This document shows positions 10,275-19,425 of a stretch of 64,000 nt of DNA, piece after piece. The first letter of the stretch is position 1, and each line of letters begins with the position of its first letter. The notes beneath the pieces were generated by a model. That model did not search any database and was not told where the DNA came from. It saw nothing but the letters and a program-made list of their open reading frames with translations. The position numbers and the translations under genes were made by a program. Origin of the DNA: Frigoribacterium endophyticum (GTDB lineage Bacteria; Actinomycetota; Actinomycetes; Actinomycetales; Microbacteriaceae); contig NZ_JAAOYV010000002.1 in the NCBI RefSeq assembly GCF_011759585.1, positions 1,051,510-1,115,509 of the forward strand, given 5' to 3'.

Positions 10275-13200
10275 CTACCGGAGCCCGCGCACCGGCCCCG
10301 TCACCGGCCGGCGACGACGGCCGAACAGCACCAGCCCGAGCCCGGCGAGCATCACGAGCAGCGCGACGCCGAGGTCGGCGGCCACGTGGCCGGCCCCGGT
10401 GAACGCCAGGCCGAGGATCGCCGGGAAGCGCAGCGTGATCAGGCCCTCGAGGGTCTCGGCCGAGGTGTCGGCGACCCGGTACGCGATCGACGCGACGCCG
10501 GTGAAGCCGTCGACGGGGGTGAAGCGGACGCCGTCGGCGCCGACCGTCCAGGTGCCCTGGCCGGGCACCGTGACCGTGCTGGCCGCGACGCCGGTGGCCG
10601 GGTCGACGAGCACGAGCGTGCCGCGGTCGAGGGTCTGGCCGCCGCTCGCGACGTCGTTGGCGAGCGGGTCGATCGTGACCGGGCGGCCCGGCGTCGCGAG
10701 CTGCGTGTCGTCGGCGGCGACCGCGGCGCTGCGCACGGCGATGGTGACCGTCGCCGTGCTCGTGGCTCCGTCGACCGAGGTCACGAGGTACGTGAACGAG
10801 TCGGTGCCGGTGAAGCCCTCGGCGGGCTTGTAGGTCCACGAGCCGTCGGCCGCGACCGTGGCGGTGCCGTGCGCCGGCTGCGTCGCGATCGACGCGACCA
10901 GGCCGGTGCCGAGGTCGTTCGCCAGCAGGCCCGCGTCGGCCGGGACGCGCAGGGCGCGGCCCGCGACGGTGCTCGCCGCGTCGTCGACGGCGACCGGGTC
11001 GGTCACGATCGTGAGCGTGCTGCTCGCCGGCAGCCCCTCGGCGTCGACGACGTCGTAGGTCACCTCGTCGCTGCCCGACCAGCCCGGGGCCGGCGTGTAG
11101 ACGACGGCGCCGTCCGAGCCGATCGACAGGGTGCCATGGGCCGCGGCGGCGTGGCCGACGACGACCAGGTCGCGGCCGAGGTCGTTGCCGAGCACCGCGG
11201 GCGCGGCGACCGTGAGCGTGGTGCCCGCGGCGACGTGCGCCCGGTCGGCGGCCGCGGTCGGCGTGACGGTGACGGTCACGAGCCCGGTGGTGACGCTGCC
11301 GCGGTCGTCGGTGGCCGTGTAGGTGAACGTGTCGGTGCCCGAGAACCCGTCGGCGGGCTCGTACGTGTACGACCCGTCGGCGGCGAGCGCCACCGTGCCG
11401 TGGCCCGGCTCGACGTCGACGCGGGCGGTGAGGCCCGTGCCGGCGTCGTTCGCGAGCACGCCCTGGGCGGCGGCGACCTCGAGGCGTCCGCCGGCGGCGA
11501 CCGTCGCGGCGTCGGGCGTCGCGATGGGGCCGACGAGCACGGTCACGACGGAGTCGGCGGTCAGGCCGTCGGCGTCGGTCACCGTGTAGTCGAAGGTCGC
11601 GGCGCCCGAGGTGCCGGGGGCCGGCACGAAGCGCACCGAGCCGTCGGGCAGCAGCGTGGCCGTGCCCGACGAGGGCGTGCCGACCCGGGTCACGGCGAGG
11701 CGCGAGCCCCGGTCGTTGCCGGTCAGCTGGGCGGCGCGCAGCACGAGCGGGGTGCCGGCGGGGGTGCTGGCGGAGTCGACCGTCGCGACGGGCGAGACGG
11801 TCACGGTGACAGTCGACTCGCGCTCCTGGCCCGAGTCGTCGGCCACGCGGTAGCTGAACCCGTCGACGCCCGAGAACCCGGCGTCGGGCACGTAGGTGAC
11901 CCAGCCGTCGGTCGTCGACGTGGCGGTGCCGTGCACCGGGGCCGTGACCGAGAGCAGGCGCAGGCCGCGGCCGCGGACGTCGCCCATCAGGCTGAACACG
12001 GTCTGCTGGCCCGAGACGGTGCGGCGCGCGTCGGGCGACGCGGTCGGCGTGACGGTGACCGAGACGGTCGTGCTGCTGGTCTGCCCGGCGGCGTCGACGA
12101 CCGTGTAGCCGAAGGTCTCGACGCCCGAGAAGCCGTCGGCCGGCGTGTAGACGACCCGGCCGTCGGTGCCGAGGCGGGTGGTGCCGCCCTGGTCGCCGGC
12201 GGTGACGGACTGGATGCGCAGCGCCTTCCCGTGGTCGTTCGCCAGGAGGTCGGCGATCGTCAGGGCCGTGTCGGCGGGGGTGCTCCGCACGTCGGCGACG
12301 GCGGTCGGCACGACGGTCACGGTGACGACGGCGTCGGCCGTGCGGCCGGCCGCGTCGGTCGCGGTGTACCCGAAGGAGTCGGTGCCCGAGAAGCCGGTGG
12401 CGGGCACGTACGTGACCTGGCCGGCCCGGTCGACCGACGCCGCGCCTCCCGCGGTGGTCGACCCGACGGCGGTGACGACGAGGGCCTTCCCGTGGTCGTC
12501 GGCGACGAGGTCGGTGAGCGACAGCGCCGTGTCGGCCGGCGTGCTGCGGGCGTCGTCGGCGGCGGTCGGGCGGATCGTCATGGTGACGACCGACGAGACG
12601 ACCTGGCCGGAGGCGTCGGTCGCCGTGTACCCGAAGGTCTCGGTGCCCGAGAAGCCGGGCGCACCGGTGTGGGTGACGCGGCCGCGCTGGTCGACGGAGG
12701 TCGTGCCGCCCTGGTCGCCCGCGGTGACGGAGGTCACGACGAGGCGCTGGCCGCGGTCGTTGGCCGTGACGTCGACGAGGGTCGTCGCGGTCTCGGCCGG
12801 CACCTCGTAGGCGTCGGGCGCGGCGCGGGGCGTGACCGTCAGGGTGACGGTCGCGGTGCTCTCCTGCCCGTCGACGTCGGTGACGGTGTAGTCGAACTGC
12901 TCGGTGCCCGAGAAGCCGACGGCGGGGGTCACGACGACGGCGCCCGAGGCGTCGAGGGCCACGTCGACCCGGCCGCCCGTGCTGGCGGTGACGGCCGTGA
13001 CGGTCAGGTCGCGGCCGCGGTCGTTCGCGAGCAGGTCGGCGAGCGTCGTCGCCGCCCCGGTCGGGACGGTGCGGGCGTCGTCGACGGCGGCCGGCGCGAC
13101 GGTCATCGTGACGGTCGCGGAGCTCGTGCGCCCCGCGGCGTCGGTGACCGTGTACCCGAAGGTCTCGGCCCCGCTGAAGCGGGCGGCGGGGGTGTACGTG

Positions 13201-15638
13201 ACGGTGCCGTCCTGCTCGAGGCGCACCGCGCCTCCTGCACTGCCCGCCGTGACGGCGGTGACGGTGAGGCCGCGACCGAGGTCGTTCGCCCGGAGGTCAC
13301 GCAGCGTGGTCGACTCGCCCGGCGTCGCCGTCCCGCGGTCGTCGCGGGCCTGGGGCGTGACGGTGACCGTGACGGTCGCGGTCGAGGTGCGGCCCGAGGC
13401 GTCCTTCGCCGTGTAGGTGAAGGTCTCGGTGCCCGAGAAGTCGTCGCGGCTCGTGTAGGTGACCGAGCCGTCGCGGCCCAGCTCGACCTTGCCCCCGGCC
13501 GAGCCCTGGGTCACGCCGGTGACGGTCACGTCGGTGCCCACGTCGTTGCCGGCGAGGTCGGTGAAGGTGGTCGGCGTGCCCGCGACGACGGTCTTCGCGT
13601 CGGCGGCGGCGGCCGGGTCGACCGTGACGGTCAGCGTCGCCGTGCGCTCGGTGCCCGAGGCGTCACGGACGGTGTACGTCACCACGATCGTGCCCCCCGA
13701 GGAGGCGGTGGCCGGGTCGAGCACGACGCCCCCGTCGCGGTCGACGGAGACCTTCCCGCCGCCGGAGACGACCTTCGCGCCGACGACCGTGAGGCCCGTG
13801 CCGAGGTCGTTGCTGAGCAGGTCGGTGAAGGTGGTGGTCTGGCCGGCCGGGGCGCTGCGCGCGTCGTCGCCGGGGGTCGGGGCGACCGTCAGCGAGACCG
13901 TGGCGGTCGAGCGCACGCCGGCGGCGTCGGCGACCGTGTAGGTGATGCTCGCGGGGCCGGAGGTGCCGGGCTCGGGCGAGTAGACGAGGTCGCCGCCGGG
14001 GGCGACGGTGACGCTGCCGCCGCCGGAGACGACGGTCGCGTCGACGACCGTGAGGCCCGAGCCGGCGTCGTTGCCGAGCAGGTCGGCGGCCGGGATGGTC
14101 GTCGAGCTGCCGCTCGGCTGCGCGGGCACGGTGGCGTCGTCGTCGACGGCGCGCGGGGCGACGGTGACGGTGACGGTCGCCGTGGAGGAGGCGCCGCTCG
14201 CGTCGGTGACCGTGTAGGTGAAGGTCTCGGTGCCCGAGAAGCCGCGGTCGGCGGTGTAGCCGACGGTGCCGTCGGCGCGCAGCGCGACGACGCCGCGGGC
14301 GCTGCCCTGGGTGACGCCGGTGATCTTGAGGCCCGTGCCCGCGTCGTTCGCGCGCAGGTCGGTGAAGGTGGTGGCGACTCCGGAGGCGGCCTCCTCGGCG
14401 TCGTCCTTCGCCGCGGCCGCGAGCACGTTGACGAAGGAGCAGGTGACCTCGGAGGAGGCCTCCGTCTTGGACGTCGGCTGCGTGTACGTGGCCTTGGTGC
14501 CGGTGCCCTCCGAGACCACCGTGCCGCCGTCGGCGCAGGTGTAGCTCGTCGCGTAGTCGGCGGGGAGGGTCGTCGAGTTGCCGGGCTTCTGCTCGACCGT
14601 GTACTGCGTGCCGCCGACCGCGAGGATCGGGCCCGCCGTGGCAGTGTCGGAGCCGGGCGCCGTCGTCGCGGTCGCGCTGGGGCTGCCGGCGGGGATGCCG
14701 CCGCCGGTGAGCGTGACGCCGAACTGGTCGGAGGGCTTGGCGCGGTCGACGATCGTCGTGCTGGCCGAGGTCGTGTTGGGGTAGTTGCAGGTCGCGAGGT
14801 CGACGGTCGCGAAGCCGGGCAGCACCGTCTCCTTGATCGTCGCGCCGGAGGCCGGGTCGACCTCGGTCAGCGTCGTCTGCGGGGCCTGGGCCGTGCCGGT
14901 GCTGCGGGAGAGGAAGAGCGTGCCGTCGTGCGAGAACGCGATGCCGTTGTAGGCCGCGTTGGTGCCGCCGAGGGTCGCGATGTTCGTGGTCGGGATGGGG
15001 GTGTCGCCCGAGGTCGTCGGCACGGGCACGTCGGCGCGCTGCACGAGCGCGTTCGAGACGACGAACATGGTGCCGCTGCGGCTGAACGCGAGGTCGCCGT
15101 TGCCCACGGTGGTGTTGCCCGTGATGCCGATGGTGCCGACGCGGCCGAGGGCGACGCCGGGCTCGGGGGGCTTCGGCGGCACGTAGGCGCTGAGCTGCGG
15201 CTGCGCCTGGGCGGCCGCGTAGTAGTAGCTGCCGCTCTGCGGGTTCACGCCGCCGCGGATGATGTTGAGGTTCGCCGCCTCCGGCCGGGTGGTCGGCGTC
15301 GAGGTCTCGCCCTCGCGGTCGTAGGTGATGATCTGCGGCACGCCGTTCGAGACGCCCGTGGCGTAGGCCCGGAGCCCGCCCGCGCCGATGCCGAGGCCGT
15401 TCGTCGCGCCGGTGAGCGTCGCGACGGAGGCGACCGTGCCCGTCGCCAGGTCGACCGAGCGGACCTGGCCGGTGCTCGTGATCGAGTACACGGTGTTCTG
15501 GTCGCAGGCGAGCGGGCTGGCGGCGAGCGCGGGGGCCGCAGGCGTGACGGTGGTGAGCACGCCCGCCGCGAGCAGGGCGGTGAGCCCGACGGCGACGGTG
15601 CGGCGCCCGAGCGAGCGGGCAGACAGGGAGGAGGGCAT
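10275..15638 (-). CDS. Large wall-anchored surface protein with 15 tandem Ig-like (Big_9/cadherin-like) repeats
   Basis: This 1,787-residue protein starts at ATG 15638 with GAAGG eight bases upstream. An export signal (ARSLGRRTVAVGLTALLAAG, cut near ALAA) is followed by a domain of about 290 residues with propeller-like repeats (GIAFSHDGTLFLSRS, DLAFSRSGTMFVV). Next is a short prealbumin-like segment (YTVEQKPGN to CSFVN). About 15 repeats of about 87 residues follow, each with the pattern DD..T..G..TT..DL..ND.G, then DG.V.YTP..GFSGTETF.YTVTD. The C-terminus is LAFTG (residues 1744-1748), a hydrophobic helix and RRRR, which fits a sortase LAxTG signal. It is probably an adhesin or wall scaffold. 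Adjacent repeats are near-identical in places, so copy number may vary or be misassembled. Confidence 0.85.
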   Translation of the reverse strand: MPSSLSARSLGRRTVAVGLTALLAAGVLTTVTPAAPALAASPLACDQNTVYSITSTGQVRSVDLATGTVASVATLTGATNGLGIGAGGLRAYATGVSNGVPQIITYDREGETSTPTTRPEAANLNIIRGGVNPQSGSYYYAAAQAQPQLSAYVPPKPPEPGVALGRVGTIGITGNTTVGNGDLAFSRSGTMFVVSNALVQRADVPVPTTSGDTPIPTTNIATLGGTNAAYNGIAFSHDGTLFLSRSTGTAQAPQTTLTEVDPASGATIKETVLPGFATVDLATCNYPNTTSASTTIVDRAKPSDQFGVTLTGGGIPAGSPSATATTAPGSDTATAGPILAVGGTQYTVEQKPGNSTTLPADYATSYTCADGGTVVSEGTGTKATYTQPTSKTEASSEVTCSFVNVLAAAAKDDAEEAASGVATTFTDLRANDAGTGLKITGVTQGSARGVVALRADGTVGYTADRGFSGTETFTYTVTDASGASSTATVTVTVAPRAVDDDATVPAQPSGSSTTIPAADLLGNDAGSGLTVVDATVVSGGGSVTVAPGGDLVYSPEPGTSGPASITYTVADAAGVRSTATVSLTVAPTPGDDARSAPAGQTTTFTDLLSNDLGTGLTVVGAKVVSGGGKVSVDRDGGVVLDPATASSGGTIVVTYTVRDASGTERTATLTVTVDPAAAADAKTVVAGTPTTFTDLAGNDVGTDVTVTGVTQGSAGGKVELGRDGSVTYTSRDDFSGTETFTYTAKDASGRTSTATVTVTVTPQARDDRGTATPGESTTLRDLRANDLGRGLTVTAVTAGSAGGAVRLEQDGTVTYTPAARFSGAETFGYTVTDAAGRTSSATVTMTVAPAAVDDARTVPTGAATTLADLLANDRGRDLTVTAVTASTGGRVDVALDASGAVVVTPAVGFSGTEQFDYTVTDVDGQESTATVTLTVTPRAAPDAYEVPAETATTLVDVTANDRGQRLVVTSVTAGDQGGTTSVDQRGRVTHTGAPGFSGTETFGYTATDASGQVVSSVVTMTIRPTAADDARSTPADTALSLTDLVADDHGKALVVTAVGSTTAGGAASVDRAGQVTYVPATGFSGTDSFGYTATDAAGRTADAVVTVTVVPTAVADVRSTPADTALTIADLLANDHGKALRIQSVTAGDQGGTTRLGTDGRVVYTPADGFSGVETFGYTVVDAAGQTSSTTVSVTVTPTASPDARRTVSGQQTVFSLMGDVRGRGLRLLSVTAPVHGTATSTTDGWVTYVPDAGFSGVDGFSYRVADDSGQERESTVTVTVSPVATVDSASTPAGTPLVLRAAQLTGNDRGSRLAVTRVGTPSSGTATLLPDGSVRFVPAPGTSGAATFDYTVTDADGLTADSVVTVLVGPIATPDAATVAAGGRLEVAAAQGVLANDAGTGLTARVDVEPGHGTVALAADGSYTYEPADGFSGTDTFTYTATDDRGSVTTGLVTVTVTPTAAADRAHVAAGTTLTVAAPAVLGNDLGRDLVVVGHAAAAHGTLSIGSDGAVVYTPAPGWSGSDEVTYDVVDAEGLPASSTLTIVTDPVAVDDAASTVAGRALRVPADAGLLANDLGTGLVASIATQPAHGTATVAADGSWTYKPAEGFTGTDSFTYLVTSVDGATSTATVTIAVRSAAVAADDTQLATPGRPVTIDPLANDVASGGQTLDRGTLVLVDPATGVAASTVTVPGQGTWTVGADGVRFTPVDGFTGVASIAYRVADTSAETLEGLITLRFPAILGLAFTGAGHVAADLGVALLVMLAGLGLVLFGRRRRPVTGPVRGLR

Positions 15639-15960
15639 GGTGGGGGCCTTCGGGTGGGGTGGGCGCGGGTCAGGAGGCGCGGAGCGGGTGGGGGGAGCCG
15701 GTCCGGTCGCGCAGGTGGTGCTGTCGGGGGCGTCGGGCTGCACGGTCGGGTCGCAGGGGTGTCGGGCGCCCTGCGGTCGGGCTCAGGTTATTGACAGGGA
15801 GGGGTCCCCCACATGCCCCACAACGGGCATCCCCCGCTCGGGTGTCACGGCACGAGCTGTCCTCTCGGCGCACCCTCGGCAGGGCGACTCGCCCCGACGG
15901 CCGGTCTGTGGTCCACTGGGGGCCGACGCGCCGACGGAGGGCGCGAGCAGGGAGACGACC
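15639..15960. other. Intergenic region between the surface protein and a divergent MarR gene
   Basis: About 320 bases without a gene. GAAGG for the leftward gene is at its left edge and GGGAG for the rightward gene at its right edge. A TTGACA-like hexamer occurs at 15791-15796, but no convincing minus-10 box lies at the right distance on either strand. Promoters for both genes must lie here. Confidence 0.5.
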
Positions 15961-16434
15961 GTGACCGACGACCTCCTGCCGCCGACCCCCGCCAACCACC
16001 CCGACTCGATCAAGAAGCTCGCAGCGACGCTCCGGCGGCTCGACGAGGCGCACCGTCGCTACCGGGTGCACGCCGCGAAGGTGGTCGGCATGGCCCCGAC
16101 CGACCTCTCCGCCCTGCTCGTCGTGAGCGAGAACCCCGGCATCACCCCCGGCGCCCTCGCGAAGGAGCTCGTGCTCAGCACCGGCACGGTGACCGCCGTC
16201 GTCGACCGCCTCGAGGCGTCCGGCCGAGTGGCCCGGGTGGCCCACCCGGGCGACCGGCGCAGCCTCCACCTGCAGCTCACCGAGCAGGGCACCCAGATCG
16301 CCTCCGCGCTCGACGAGGCCTACTGGTACGTGCTGTCGACCACCGGCACCGACGAGACCATCGCGGGGGCGCTGCCCCAGCTCGACGGCATCACCGAGGC
16401 GCTCGACGCCGTCGCGAGCGAGGCCGTGGGCTGA
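15961..16434 (+). CDS. MarR-family transcriptional regulator
   Basis: This 157-residue protein starts at a GTG with GGGAG eight bases upstream. The winged helix-turn-helix is complete: LLVVSENPGITPGALAKEL for the recognition region, VLSTGTVTAVVDRLEASG, then the wing with HPGDRRSLHLQLTEQG, where the DxRR motif is the family hallmark. The N- and C-terminal helices would form the dimer. It is divergent from the large surface protein and has no same-strand partner, so it may control that protein or itself. The ligand is unknown. Confidence 0.88.
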   Translation: MTDDLLPPTPANHPDSIKKLAATLRRLDEAHRRYRVHAAKVVGMAPTDLSALLVVSENPGITPGALAKELVLSTGTVTAVVDRLEASGRVARVAHPGDRRSLHLQLTEQGTQIASALDEAYWYVLSTTGTDETIAGALPQLDGITEALDAVASEAVG

Positions 16435-16471
16435 GCCGCCCTCGCCGCCTCGTCGCCTCGTCGCCTCGTCA

Positions 16472-16530
16472 TCGAGGTGCCCCGTCCTGGGCCCTCCCGG
16501 CTCAGCAGGCCCCAGATCGAGTCACCTCGA
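16472..16530. repeat. Single palindromic element related to the 6.8-7.75 kb array
   Basis: TCGAGGTG at 16472-16479 pairs with CACCTCGA at 16523-16530. Inside, CCTGGGCC and GGCCCCAG pair with a bulge, and GATCGAGTCACC echoes the array's right arm. Same outline and about the same length (59 bp) as one hairpin of the array. It sits between the convergent MarR and hydrolase genes, so it may act as a two-way terminator. Confidence 0.7.
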
Positions 16531-16579
16531 CGCGCACAGCAGGGACGCCGAGGAGGCGCGGGGCGCGACGCGCCCCGGC

Positions 16580-17404
16580 TCAGGGCGCGACGAAGGGGGC
16601 GAGCGCCGCGATCCAGGCGTCATGAGCGTCGAGGTGCGCGTCGTGCGAGCCCCCGTCGAGGTCGACCCTGGTCACGGTCCGGCTGTGGGCGACGAAGGCA
16701 TCCTGCTGCTCGGCGGTGAACATGCCGCCCTCCGCCCACACGACGAGCGTGGGTGCCGTGACGCTCTCCCACTCCGCCCAGCGCGGCACCCCGACCGCCT
16801 CGATCGTGGCCTGGAGCACGTCGGCGTCGAATCGCGGGCGCAGCCCGTCGGGCCCCTCCTCGAGGTCGTCGACCCAGGCCCGCTCGAGCGGGCCGTCGCC
16901 GAGCGCGGCGAGCGCGGCCGCCCGGTCGGCGAACGGGACCGCCCACGACCGGAAGAAGTCGCCGAGCGCCCGGTGCGACTCCGGGGTCCCTCCGCCCTGG
17001 TCGCCCTCGAGCAGCACCAGCCGGCGCACGAGGTCGGGGCGTGCCGCCGCGACGAGCATCGCGGTGTGGGCGCCCATCGACTGGCCCACGAGGTCGACCG
17101 GGCCAGCGGCCTCCGCCTCGACGACGCTGACGACGTCGGCCACGAAGGCCCGCCGCGAGAGGTCGACGGGGCGCCGCGTGCTGCGGCCGTGCCCGCGTTG
17201 GTCGACGAGCACCACGCGGCGCCCGACGAGCGCCCGGGCGGTCGGCAGCAGCTCGCGGCCGCTGCCCGCGAGGCCGTGCAGGAGCACGACGGTCGGCTCG
17301 GCGCCCTCCTGCACCGCGTACGCGACGCGGGTGCCGTCGGCGGCCGTCACGGCCGCCTCCCGCAGCTCGCCGGGCTCCGCGGGCTCCGCGGAGGCGGTGG
17401 TCAC
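16580..17404 (-). CDS. Alpha/beta hydrolase
   Basis: This 274-residue protein has the classic fold motifs: VVLLHGLAGSG (oxyanion loop), VLVDQRGHGRS, the nucleophile elbow GQSMGA, an Asp region near VVWAEGG and the C-terminal His in GGSHDAHLD. It resembles small esterases and epoxide-hydrolase relatives with a helical cap between strands. Its GTG start overlaps the stop of the MerR gene (GTGA), so the two are translationally coupled. The MerR protein is therefore likely to control it as well as the divergent SDR gene. Substrate unknown. Confidence 0.85.
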   Translation of the reverse strand: MTTASAEPAEPGELREAAVTAADGTRVAYAVQEGAEPTVVLLHGLAGSGRELLPTARALVGRRVVLVDQRGHGRSTRRPVDLSRRAFVADVVSVVEAEAAGPVDLVGQSMGAHTAMLVAAARPDLVRRLVLLEGDQGGGTPESHRALGDFFRSWAVPFADRAAALAALGDGPLERAWVDDLEEGPDGLRPRFDADVLQATIEAVGVPRWAEWESVTAPTLVVWAEGGMFTAEQQDAFVAHSRTVTRVDLDGGSHDAHLDAHDAWIAALAPFVAP

Positions 17405-17802
17405 GCCGCCGAGGCGACGGACGCGGGGGCGCCGTCACGGAGCGCGGGGCAGTGCTCGGGCGTCGGGTGCAGCGAGACGTCGATGACGCGGTCGAGCTCG
17501 GCACGGGCGGCGGTCAGCTCGGCGATGCTCGCCGTGATGCGGTCGCGCTCGCGACGGAGCAGCGCGAGCGACTCGTGGGTGGCGACGCCCGCGTCGACGC
17601 AGGGCAGCAGCTCGACGATGGTGCGGCTCGCCAGGCCGGCGGCGAAGAGCTGCTGGATGAGCTGCACCCGCTCGACCGCGGCCTCGTCGTAGACGCGCTG
17701 GCCGCTGCCGGTGCGGTCGGCGGGCAGCAGGCCCTGCTCCTCGTAGTAGCGCAGGGCGCGGGGGCTGACCCCGGCGCGGGCAGCGACGTCTCCGATGCGC
17801 AC
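17401..17802 (-). CDS. MerR-family transcriptional regulator
   Basis: This 133-residue protein starts at a GTG with GGGAGGAG six bases before it. The N-terminal MerR winged helix is RIGDVAARAGVSPRALRYYE, followed by QRVYDEAAVERVQLIQQL and a dimer coiled coil (LLRRERDRITASIAELTAARAELDRVI). Two cysteines (in LLPCVD and HCPAL) are too far apart for an obvious metal site, so a small organic effector is more likely than a metal. It is divergent from an SDR gene and coupled to a hydrolase. A longer upstream frame exists but lacks a ribosome site and would cover the promoter. Confidence 0.88.
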   Translation of the reverse strand: MRIGDVAARAGVSPRALRYYEEQGLLPADRTGSGQRVYDEAAVERVQLIQQLFAAGLASRTIVELLPCVDAGVATHESLALLRRERDRITASIAELTAARAELDRVIDVSLHPTPEHCPALRDGAPASVASAA

Positions 17803-17871
17803 GAGCGCTCCTCCCGGTGGGGCGTCGGGCGGGTGCACGACGCGGGGCTGGTGGTCGATCTCGGGCAGGAC

Positions 17872-17903
17872 TTGCCCTTGACGTCGACGTGAGGTCCTAA
17901 CGT
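17872..17903 (+). promoter_or_regulatory. MerR-type promoter with a long spacer in front of the SDR gene
   Basis: TTGCCC (17872-17877) and TAACGT (17898-17903) are separated by 20 bases, the stretched spacing typical of MerR-activated promoters. The spacer contains the perfect palindrome ACGTCGACGT, and AGGAC (17868-17872) with GTCCT (17894-17898) forms an outer dyad. MerR proteins bind such a spacer and twist it. The SDR start is 57 bases downstream. Confidence 0.6.
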
Positions 17904-17959
17904 AGCCGCGCAGGCCCGGACGCACCGCCCGGCCGCCCCGAGAAGGAAGAACGAACACC

Positions 17960-18688
17960 ATGGACATCACCGACCAGGTCGCCCTCGTCACCGGCGCCAA
18001 CCGCGGCATCGGCCGCCGCTTCGTCGACGAGCTGCTCGCCCGCGGGGCCCGGAAGGTCTACGCGACCGCCCGTCGCGTCGATTCCCCCGAGGCCCTCGAG
18101 CTGGCCGCCCTCGACCGCGTCGAGGTGCTCGCCGTCGACATCACCGACCACGCGTCGGTCGTCGCCGCGGCCCGCGTCGCCACCGACGTCACCCTGCTGG
18201 TCAACAACGCGGGCATCGCGACCTCGACGCCGCTCGTCACGGGCGACCTGGCCGAGCTGCGCCGCGAGATGGACACGCACTACTGGGGCACGCTCGACGT
18301 GATCCGCGAGTTCGCGCCGGCCCTCGCCGCGAACGGCGGCGGGGCGATCGTCAACGTGCTCAGCGCGCTGTCGTGGTTCGCGTACCCCGGCAACGGCGGC
18401 TACGGGGCCGCGAAGGCGGCCGAGTGGAACATGACCAACGGCGTCCGCCAGGACCTCGCCGCGCAGGGCACCCTCGTGCAGGGCGTCCACCTCGGCGCCG
18501 CCGACACCGACATCATGGCCGGCTACGACGGCCCCATGATCGACCCGGCGGACGTGCCCCGCGCCTCCTTCGACGGCCTCGCCGCCGGAGCGATCGAGGT
18601 CGTCGTCGACGACTGGAGCGCGATGGTCAAGGCCTCGCTCGCCCACGACCCCGCGCTGCTCTACGCGCAGATCAGCCCCGCGAGCTGA
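17960..18688 (+). CDS. Short-chain dehydrogenase/reductase
   Basis: This 242-residue classical SDR has the cofactor motif TGANRGIG near residues 11-18, the structural NNAG and the catalytic YGAAK (Tyr and Lys). GAAGGAAG precedes the ATG. The loop after the first strand carries ATARR, where basic residues favour NADP(H). The Ser of the triad lies in NVLSALSWF. Substrate is not predictable. It is divergent from a MerR regulator with a MerR-type promoter between them, so it is probably induced by the MerR effector, perhaps a toxic aldehyde or ketone. Confidence 0.9.
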   Translation: MDITDQVALVTGANRGIGRRFVDELLARGARKVYATARRVDSPEALELAALDRVEVLAVDITDHASVVAAARVATDVTLLVNNAGIATSTPLVTGDLAELRREMDTHYWGTLDVIREFAPALAANGGGAIVNVLSALSWFAYPGNGGYGAAKAAEWNMTNGVRQDLAAQGTLVQGVHLGAADTDIMAGYDGPMIDPADVPRASFDGLAAGAIEVVVDDWSAMVKASLAHDPALLYAQISPAS

Positions 18689-18783
18689 GGCGGGTGCGGG
18701 CCGGGCCCGGCGGGTCCGTGTCCTCATGGGCTGCCCGGGCCCGGCGGGTCCGTGTCCTCCTGGGCTGCCCGAGCCCTGGGTGC

Positions 18784-18845
18784 GGCGGGTCCCCGTCCTC
18801 CTGGGCGGGTCGGCGCCGACCCGCCCAGGAGGACACCGACCCGCC
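18784..18845. repeat. Palindrome of the GTCCTCCTGGGCGGGTC family, copy 1
   Basis: The core 18795-18834 is a perfect 40-bp palindrome with no loop: arm GTCCTCCTGGGCGGGTCGGC and its complement. After a three-base mismatch it extends by GGCGGGTC/GACCCGCC. Partial copies of the left half (GGCGGGTCCGTGTCCTC) precede it at about 18708-18775. It sits between convergent genes (SDR and VOC) and could stop both transcripts. Confidence 0.85.
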
Positions 18846-18893
18846 ACACCGCGGCGCAGACCCCTCCGGGCCGCCTCGCGGGCTCGCCAGACG

Positions 18894-19361
18894 CTAGCGG
18901 TGCGCGGCCTGCACGTCGACGACCCAGGTCACCCCGAAGCGGTCGGTGAGCATGCCGAAGCCGGGGCTCCAGGCCGACGCGGCGAGGGGCTCGACCACGT
19001 CGGCGCCCTCGGCGAGACGCTGCCAGAGGGCCTCGACCTCCTCCAGCGTCTCGCCCTGGAGCGACTGGAAGAAGGTGCGGTCGGTGACGGTCGTGCCGTC
19101 GACGCGGCGGGTGGTGCCCGCGACGGCGGCGGTGTCGGTCGTGTCGAGCCCGGGCACGTCGTAGGCGAGCAGCCGGAAGCCGTCGGCGGCGTCGACCTGG
19201 CCGAAGACGACCTTGTCGGCGCCCGGCAGATCGTGGGGCATGCCGAAGTCGCCGTAGGTGGCGGCCGCGGTCACCTCGCCGTCGAAGACCGAGGCGTAGA
19301 AGTCGAGGGCGGCCCGGGCCGTGCCGGGGAAGTTCAGGTGGGTGGTCGTGCTGACGGTCAT
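18894..19361 (-). CDS. VOC-family (PhnB-like glyoxalase fold) protein
   Basis: This 155-residue protein starts at ATG 19361 with GGGAGGA about nine bases upstream. It has the two beta-alpha-beta modules of the PhnB/3-demethylubiquinone-like branch: NFPGTARAALDFYASVFDG at the start, FGQVDAADGFRLLAYD in the middle and WSPGFGMLTDRFGVTWVVD at the end. This branch is widespread and mostly uncharacterised; some members bind metals or small antibiotics. It is divergent from a WYL regulator, which probably controls it. Confidence 0.85.
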   Translation of the reverse strand: MTVSTTTHLNFPGTARAALDFYASVFDGEVTAAATYGDFGMPHDLPGADKVVFGQVDAADGFRLLAYDVPGLDTTDTAAVAGTTRRVDGTTVTDRTFFQSLQGETLEEVEALWQRLAEGADVVEPLAASAWSPGFGMLTDRFGVTWVVDVQAAHR

Positions 19362-19425
19362 GGAAGGGTCCTCCCGGTCGTGGTGGTGCGCGGCGACCTG
19401 CCGCACGCTCACCGTCCCGCACGAT

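Noticed and set aside
7262-10402. A 1,046-codon open frame on the + strand covering the repeat array and isocitrate dehydrogenase
   Set aside because: It crosses a non-coding array and lies antisense to a firmly identified gene; no start site and shadow-like composition.
10050-15794. A 1,914-codon open frame on the + strand
   Set aside because: It is the antisense shadow of the wall-anchored repeat protein. Its product is Arg/Gly/Ala/Val-rich with no domains, as expected for a frame opposite GC-rich coding DNA.
15791-15796. TTGACA as minus-35 box of the MarR gene
   Set aside because: No minus-10-like hexamer at 16-19 bases, and it is too far from the start.
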